Assembly: GCA_000733355.1 (NCBI GenBank)
Contig: JNVV01000004.1
Coordinates: 1,043,046 to 1,107,045, forward strand
Length of the DNA: 64,000 nt
Origin: Falciphora oryzae
Lineage: Eukaryota > Ascomycota > Sordariomycetes > Magnaporthales > Magnaporthaceae
Direction of reading: 5' to 3'
Of the stretch, positions 57,833 to 64,000 are shown piece by piece (position 1 is the first letter of the stretch; every line of letters starts with the position of its first letter). The notes under the pieces were generated by a model that had not been told where the DNA came from, did not search any database, and was given only the letters and a program-made list of their open reading frames with translations. Position numbers and translations under genes: made by a program.

Positions 57833-60067
57833 TGTGATCGCTTCGCCCGCCGGTTGCAGACTTCCGGGTGAAAGAGAAACTCGAATTCAGAGACGAATGG
57901 TGTTTTCACAGCTAGAGACGAAAATCCAGGAGAGAAGGACGAGAAGAAGGTCGAGCACGGCGGGCGCAGATTTGGTTCGGGATTGGCAATGGGGACTGGA
58001 CTCGACTACGGTCATAGAAATTGGGAGCTCCCCAGGTGGGCTGGTGCGAGGGTATCTATTCCCGGACGCTACGAGGAGCTCGAGCCAGCCTGCCAAGGTA
58101 CCTGTCCGCCACCTGCACTGGGCGGGAGCTTACTAACCCCTGAGGGATTGCGGGGGTTTCTCAGCGCCGGTAGCGGGTCCTCATGGGCAGCACAGGAAAA
58201 GGGTGTGGGCGGGCGGGCTTGCACTGGCGCTGCTTTGTGAGCTACACGGTACGTCGTCGAGGTTTACGTGGTGCGACCTGCGTGGCTCGTGCTATTGGCC
58301 ACAGCTGCCTACGTCGCTTTTTACGAGGCCCAGACCGGACGGCTGAGAGAGCCAAAGCCGTGCCGCCATGCTGAGAGACATGCTGAGCGCTGAGGGATTA
58401 ACGGGGCGCTGGCAAGACCCCATGGAGCAAATATCACTGCAACCTCCTCGCCCTCGTGCAGCCCGGACCCTCAGGGCAACCTTGGAACCCTTCGTGACCA
58501 CCGCCATAACTCCGCATTCCAAATCAAATACCCACTGCCCTGCGTAGGCCATCCCGGGAGCTTACAGAATGAGGAGACCGCGCAACGGCGCAGTTGAGGC
58601 CCCCGACGCCGAGGCTGACGCTCGTGGTAGTCGGTGCCATTCCGAGCAAATGGACGAGCCCTCTTCTGCGGGAACACGGACGCATCTTGCTCACTCCATG
58701 CTAGGCCAGAACATGTGCGGAACCGTTGGAAACGATTGGCGGCAGGTAATGTCGCACGGAACTTACCAAGCGTCCAAGATGGGCTAGGAATAACGGGATT
58801 TCAAAACAAAACCGCATTTTTATCAGCAATACCCATTATCCACCCTAGCGAAACATGCGTCTGGGCGCCACTCAAAGGGTGCTATGCCGAGGCGAGGTAT
58901 TTCCGCCAAACTCCGGCGGGGGAAGTGTGATGCGACGCCGAAGCTTTGAAAACGCTTGCCTTGTCGCGTGCACTTTTTCATTGCCACCTTTGTTTCGGTT
59001 CATGAACCGGTTCCATGTCCCCCCTTTGATTGCCTAGGTAGGTACTCCTCCACGCAGTAGCTTAACACGTTCATCTAGGAATCAGCAGCAAAGTCCCGCC
59101 GATCTCGGTGGGGAACTCTGGGCGGCGGGCTTCAAGCCTTCCTTCCGTTCATAGGTGCGGCAAGAACTCCGCTCGGTGTTACTAGTAGAACCACCAGCCC
59201 CGCGAGGCGAGCTGGTGATTCATGTCCAAACTCCGCTGGCGAGGACTCCTCCAACTCCGCCATGTCCGATCCGGCGCATCCGCGCAACATGCTGGGCAGC
59301 CAAGTGGGTCTCCACCGCAAGCCCGCGGCCCTGGCATGGAGATCCGAGAACGGACTGAAGGAGCAGAGGGTTTTATTTCTCTCCTTCCGCAGCAACAAGC
59401 TTATGCGAGCGAACACGAGCCTCGTCATATATCTGCCTGTTTCGCTTCCATCCAGTCCTAGCTTATGGAACTCGTTCCGATGGATGTCAGCTGTCAAAAT
59501 AAACTGTTCATCTTCACGCGAGGCACGCTTGCTCTAGAACACGACGTCCAGAATTTGTCGATGCGGGTGTAAGTAAGTATCCGGCTGGACGTTGTGAGGG
59601 AGCGGACCGGATTCCACGTTTTTTCACAACTTCTGAGTGCCAAAGTTGGTCAGCTTGAGGCTCCCGCCCTCCAAGCAGAAGTCGTTGCATGCGATATTGG
59701 TGACGAAATTCTGGGTGGTGCCGCCAATCATGTGGGGTCTAGTCCAGCCACATCAATGTCTCCGCCACATTCAGCTGGGGGCGGGCTGGTCTGCCGCCCC
59801 CAATTATCTCCCCACTTGCGCAAAAATGGCCAGCAAGTGCTCCAGTCACATGACAGAACCCTAAAAACGTGCGACTCGCTCTTTCACACCAGCCGATTTT
59901 TGGGACCACTCCTTTTGTGGTGATGAGCGTTCCCACTCGGCGAAGTTGAACCACGACAAACGATACTAACCAGCAGCAAAAGCATCGATTGTCGGCAACC
60001 CTCGACGACCGTCTCCTTAAACGTGGCCAGGAGATTTCGATAGTCGAAAGACGTCAGCACCACCAAG
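57833..60067. other. Divergent promoter region (G6PD / eL33)
   Basis: A 2.2-kb stretch without a supported gene. It holds a CCTAGGTAGGTAC tract at 59033-59045 and a telomere-like box before the ribosomal protein gene. Confidence 0.5.
59857..59864 (+). promoter_or_regulatory. Telomere-like box AACCCTAA upstream of eL33
   Basis: AACCCTAA about 200 bp before the start codon. Telobox-type sequences are known in fungal ribosomal protein promoters; function here is inferred from sequence and position only. Confidence 0.35.
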
Positions 60068-60881
60068 ATGCCTACCGAGGCCGGCCACAGATGTGAGTAC
60101 TGAACGATCCCCACGCCGCCGTCGGAGCTGCTGCCGGCGCCGACACGCTCTTGCGGCCGCGTCATGGCGATGGCGCACTCGCTCGCCTCGGACTGTCTTT
60201 GGATTCTCCGTTGCTAATTTCTACGCGATGTGCAGTATACGTCAAGTAAGTTGTGCTCTCAGGCGCACTCAACGACTCCTCCAACTCCGACGCGCCCGCA
60301 CCCCCATTGAATTTCACGGTCCGCGATGCGCATTGACGCACGCGGGTGTGCCTCGCTGTGCTCGTTCGACTGGATGTTGGACCGGATGGACTTTCGGGGA
60401 TCGGTGGACTGACGAGCGATGCTGCAGGGGACGCCACGTGAGCTACCAGCGTGGCCGCCACACCACCCACCCCGGCACGAGCCTGATCAAGATCGAGGGT
60501 GTCGACGACACCAACGCCGCCAAGTAAGCCGCAACCCGCACGCGTCTCGAGGCCGGGAATGGTGGATCAACAGGCCGGACATGAACTGACGTGTTGCGTG
60601 CAGCTTCTACCTTGGCAAGAAGGTTGCCTACGTCTACCGCGCCCACAAGGAGGTTCGCGGCACCAAGATCCGGGTCATCTGGGGCAAGGTCACCCGCCCT
60701 CACGGTACATACGCACTCTCCAACCTGCCTTGCTCCGCCCCGACGGCTCCTCGAACAGCCACAGCTAACATGACGAATCACAGGCAACTCGGGCGTCGTC
60801 CGCGCCAAGTTCACCTCCCCCCTCCCCTCCAGGTCCTTCGGCGCTTCGGTCCGCATAATGCTTTACCCCTCGTCCATATAA
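60068..60881 (+). CDS. rpl33: Large-subunit ribosomal protein eL33 (L35Ae family)
   Basis: Component of the 60S cytosolic ribosome. Five exons: 60068-60092, 60236-60245, 60428-60523, 60604-60704 and 60784-60881, giving 109 aa. Exon 2 is only 10 nt (TATACGTCAA). It is required to complete the conserved HRLYVKGRH stretch, and the phases on both sides close exactly. Introns are 143, 182, 80 and 79 bp with normal GT..AG ends. Family motifs are [44 protein letters not shown] and the C-terminal [14 protein letters not shown]. The ATG sits in a strong context (CAAGATGCC). A telobox-like site lies upstream. Nothing is missing. Confidence 0.95.
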
Positions 60882-63800
60882 ACATTTCATTTCCGGCGGA
60901 GTTGTGTGGAACGGATATCTGGCTGCATTGAGGGTTCGGGCAAAGGAATATGACAAGCTTTTTCTGCGCTTGCTTTTTGACGCTTGCCCACTAGGCAAAT
61001 CAATCGAGAGGGAAAACAAAAGAACATTAAGGGAATCCCGGCATCGTCGACCATGCGGCTCTGGGACGTGGTGCCGCCTCCGATCCTCGGAGAGACGGAT
61101 GGCGGCAGACTGGGGAAACTCGGCGTTTGGAGGATTGGTTCAGGGCGGTAGCCGTCTGGCATGCCGATATTGTCCTGCCTAACTTACCAGGCCGAGATCC
61201 GGTCCCTGGCGGCGTTTGACAGCAGGATTCAACATGAATGGTCAACCCTCCGAATTCATGATGCGATGACATCTTCGTTCAGTTCTCGTTCCGGTTCCCA
61301 CTTTGGCTGCCCTCCTGACCATTTCTATAAGAGGGGAGACAGATCGACGGCGACCGGCCTCCGGCCGGCTTCCCTCGATTTGTTCTTTCCTCTTTCTCTT
61401 CCATTTCTCTTCCCCTCCCTTTCCCTTTGCCTTCCATCACCTTTTCCTTACCAACACCGCAAAAAACGACGATATTTTCAAATTCTGCCTCTTTTAGTGC
61501 CATTTTTAAAATGGCCCTGCGCACCTGGACTTCTGCAGGACTTTGGACCTCCGTTTCCAAGTCTCCCTACCCTCCGCAACGTTTGGGCGACGCTTTACAA
61601 AGGTTAAGGGAAGTGATTGCTAACGGTGGTTAGCTTGGATACATTAATTTGTCCTGCATTTTATACCATAAATCGTGTACCTTTCCTTTGCCGGGCAGTC
61701 CTCTGTTTTTGGAGGGGTTCGGCAACCTGTTCGGGTTCGATATAACCCTTATGATCCCTGAAGGGTGTACATACTGGCCTCCCATCGGTCTGGGAATCCA
61801 TACGACCGAGATGTGGCAGGAAAGGGCGAGACGGCCATCACACCTCTGTTCTAGACCTCTTGAACTGCGGGCGACGGCAGCCTCTGCCAGCCCCCGGCCA
61901 GCATGAGCTATGATGCTGCTTTTTCACGTCCTCGAGCAATCCGTATCTGACATGCCTTGGCGTGACTTGCCCAATCTTGGTATATCCGGCAGAAGTTCAA
62001 GGCCAGACCTCGGCGCAGAAACGAAGCATGACAAGTTCTAGGCGACGATATAACGGACTAAAATATCCACGGAAGAATTAGGCTCTCGCATTGAGGGTTC
62101 CCGCGCCCACATCCGCGGGCTCTGCTGAGCTCCGTCTTCCAAGGGAGGCCCGAGTCACCGAATGTCTGGGGCGGCATTATTCAGGTTGGGATTGCTGATA
62201 AGAGCGTCAACTCGAGACGTCAAGGCCGAAGGCGAGCGAGAGGATAGAGGCACGGTCACACCTGATAGGAGAAGAAAGCCTGGGTGGTCGCGAGTCGCCG
62301 GATATTCCGGCAAAGTTATGTAGAAAGGCCGAAAGGCGCGCCCAGTGGCTGACTAGCAAATAAGACAGGATCAAGCCGGACGAAGAAAACCGACGCCATC
62401 CATGCTCCGAAACACAGGCGGCGTGGCGACGGCCTCTGATTTTCAGGCGAAAAGGAAGCTCCGCTGCGGTCGTGTCGGGTACCCTATCATGGGAGAGGTA
62501 GCACGAGGGGGTAGGAGGTAGCTACTCAGCCAATATGTGGCTGGACATTGTGACACCTCCTGCTTGTCGCTTGTCGGGAGCCATGGGGGCCATCCCAGCC
62601 GGCGTTGCGCACGGCAAGCATCCCGCGTCCCGCCGGGGATGGCGCTGCAGGGGGCCACTGCCGTCTAGCTGTCAAGGAAAACAGTGCCGGCACATTGCGG
62701 GACGCGAGTAAGGCGCCCCTCTGGGCACACACCAGCAAAGATCCCATTGTCGGGCGTGGGATCGCATTGTATTTTGGTGTCATGGCTGGTATGCGTTGCT
62801 CCAAAGCATCCATCTTCGGTTCCACAGTCATGGATGATCGGGTCAGGAACAGGACACACAAGCCGACACACAAGCGTGACAAAGTCAATCAACCTGAGCA
62901 CCGGGGCGCCGTGGAAGCTGGCTCCCCGCCTTCTGGTACCCCCAGGGCCTCCCTGTCCCCCACTTTAAATCAGCCGGCCGCCCGGCCGATCAGTGGGCCT
63001 TTTTATGCCGATGGGCCCTCACGGTTGAAGCTCGCCTCAATGGAACGAAAAAAAACCTGCAGGTCGAGGCAAAGCATCCCGATGGGAGGAGGGGCGTTGG
63101 GGGATTGCTTCTGGATTCACACCCTCTTCCCACTTGGCGAGCGTGCACCGGCGATTGGGGGGGCTCCGGAAGAGGAAGAAGCAGCCTGATGGGACGAAAA
63201 AGCAGGGAGGGAATTCGAAAACACGACGGAGTTATGGGTGATAAGGAACGGATTGGTTCAGTCACACAGAAAGTTTCTACCTACCTAGTAGGTTACAGTT
63301 ACTCTATGGCATCGTCCGTGCAGCCTGTGCAGCGCGGCATGGGCAAAAGAAGGTTGCTTCTGCCAGGGGCACGGCATGGCAAAGGTTCAATGTGGTGGTG
63401 TGTATCGAAGCCGTGCCGCCCACCCATGCGTCATCGCATAATACCTTGCTTTTCTAGATGGCGACAAAAGCTGCCTGCCAGCTCGCGCGAGCAGCATCTC
63501 CCTGGCATCGTCTTCGTAGGCTGCTACTTGGCTGCTCCCAGGATCCAGACAAACAAAATACGAACTCTTCTGCGATGTGCGGCTGGGTGTGTATTGAATA
63601 TGAAACTTGGACGCAATCAGTTCTTCCTTCTTCTGTTTCCCTGCGAACCCACGGAATGCTTACGACATTCCAGGGCTTCCGTCCACGCGGCGTGGGGGCA
63701 GACACCTGCGGCTTCAAGAAAAACTCATACGATTTTTTTTTTTCTTATCCGGTCCTTGGGTCTCGGCGCGCACGGGTTTGCTGCACGGCTCGAAATGTCC

Positions 63801-64000
63801 GCCCGTCGCCTCGGCGGCTTGCAGCTGCAGCTCTCAGCTGGCCTCCATGTGTTCGGACTACCGTTAGTACAAGTCAAATCAGGCGCGAGGAATGCTTGCT
63901 GCCACCTGCTTGCCCAACAATTTTTCTTTCTGCCCTGAGAGGTCGCGGATCGTGGCCAGCGGAGACGGGGATTGCGTGTGGAATTTCCGATTGAGAGCGG
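60882..64000. other. No supported gene to the window end
   Basis: Open frames of up to 277 codons (for example 63105-63938, +) have Arg/Ser/Pro-rich, domain-free translations and overlap other frames. A pyrimidine-rich stretch lies at 61380-61450 and a TACCTACCTAGTAGG tract at 63278-63292. A promoter or 5' part of a gene beyond the edge cannot be excluded. Confidence 0.4.

Noticed and set aside
63105..63938. 277-codon plus-strand ORF near the window end
   Set aside because: Low-complexity, domain-free translation overlapping other frames; no splice or start support.

Overview
The window is nuclear DNA of a filamentous ascomycete, most likely a Sordariomycete (Sordariales/Chaetomiaceae-like; this placement is inferred). 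The genes are GC-rich and have short introns (mostly 65-110 bp) with GTANGT donors and CTAAC/CTGAC branch sites. The protein families (HET, Clr5, fungal AAA, GH20) are typical of Pezizomycotina, and the transposons carry transition-only mutations of the RIP type. No rRNA, convincing tRNA or CRISPR was seen.

Layout. 1-4 kb: no supported gene. 4.0-5.9 kb (-): secreted GH20 beta-N-acetylhexosaminidase. 7.5-9.9 kb (-): four-exon fungal AAA ATPase. 11.5-13.5 kb (+): Clr5-domain gene with frame breaks. 14.4-16.3 kb (+): MFS sugar-porter-type transporter, preceded by three CGG-N7-CCG sites. 17.0-19.1 kb (-): degenerate alpha/beta-hydrolase-like gene with several breaks. 19.5-35.8 kb: a three-level transposon nest. 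An AT-rich ~260 bp TIR element (6-bp duplication AATGAC) is split by a 275-bp-LTR Gypsy element (TSD GGAAA), which is itself split by a 286-bp-LTR chromodomain Gypsy element (TSD GAAAT). Both LTR elements are full of stop codons. 36.4-39.3 kb (+): HET-domain gene broken by a frameshift and a nonsense codon. 39.4-40.9 kb (-): 502-aa multi-pass membrane protein, tail-to-tail with the HET gene. 41.6-42.2 kb (-): small secreted cysteine-containing protein. 42.85-43.59 kb: a 737-bp element with long inverted repeats and an 8-bp target duplication, carrying an intact 106-aa ORF. 44.1-46.7 kb (-): three-exon, 796-aa protein of unknown family.

From 47.7 kb onward the content is housekeeping: protoporphyrinogen oxidase (haem synthesis), Mediator subunit MED14, glucose-6-phosphate dehydrogenase (six exons, one of 21 nt) and ribosomal protein eL33 (five exons, one of 10 nt). 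60.9-64 kb has no supported gene.

The window therefore splits into an accessory half (7-47 kb: transposons, HET/Clr5/AAA genes, secreted and orphan proteins, several broken genes) and a conserved half (47-61 kb). Exon joins were worked out by hand from splice motifs and codon phase; where the arithmetic closes exactly this is stated. No database search was run.
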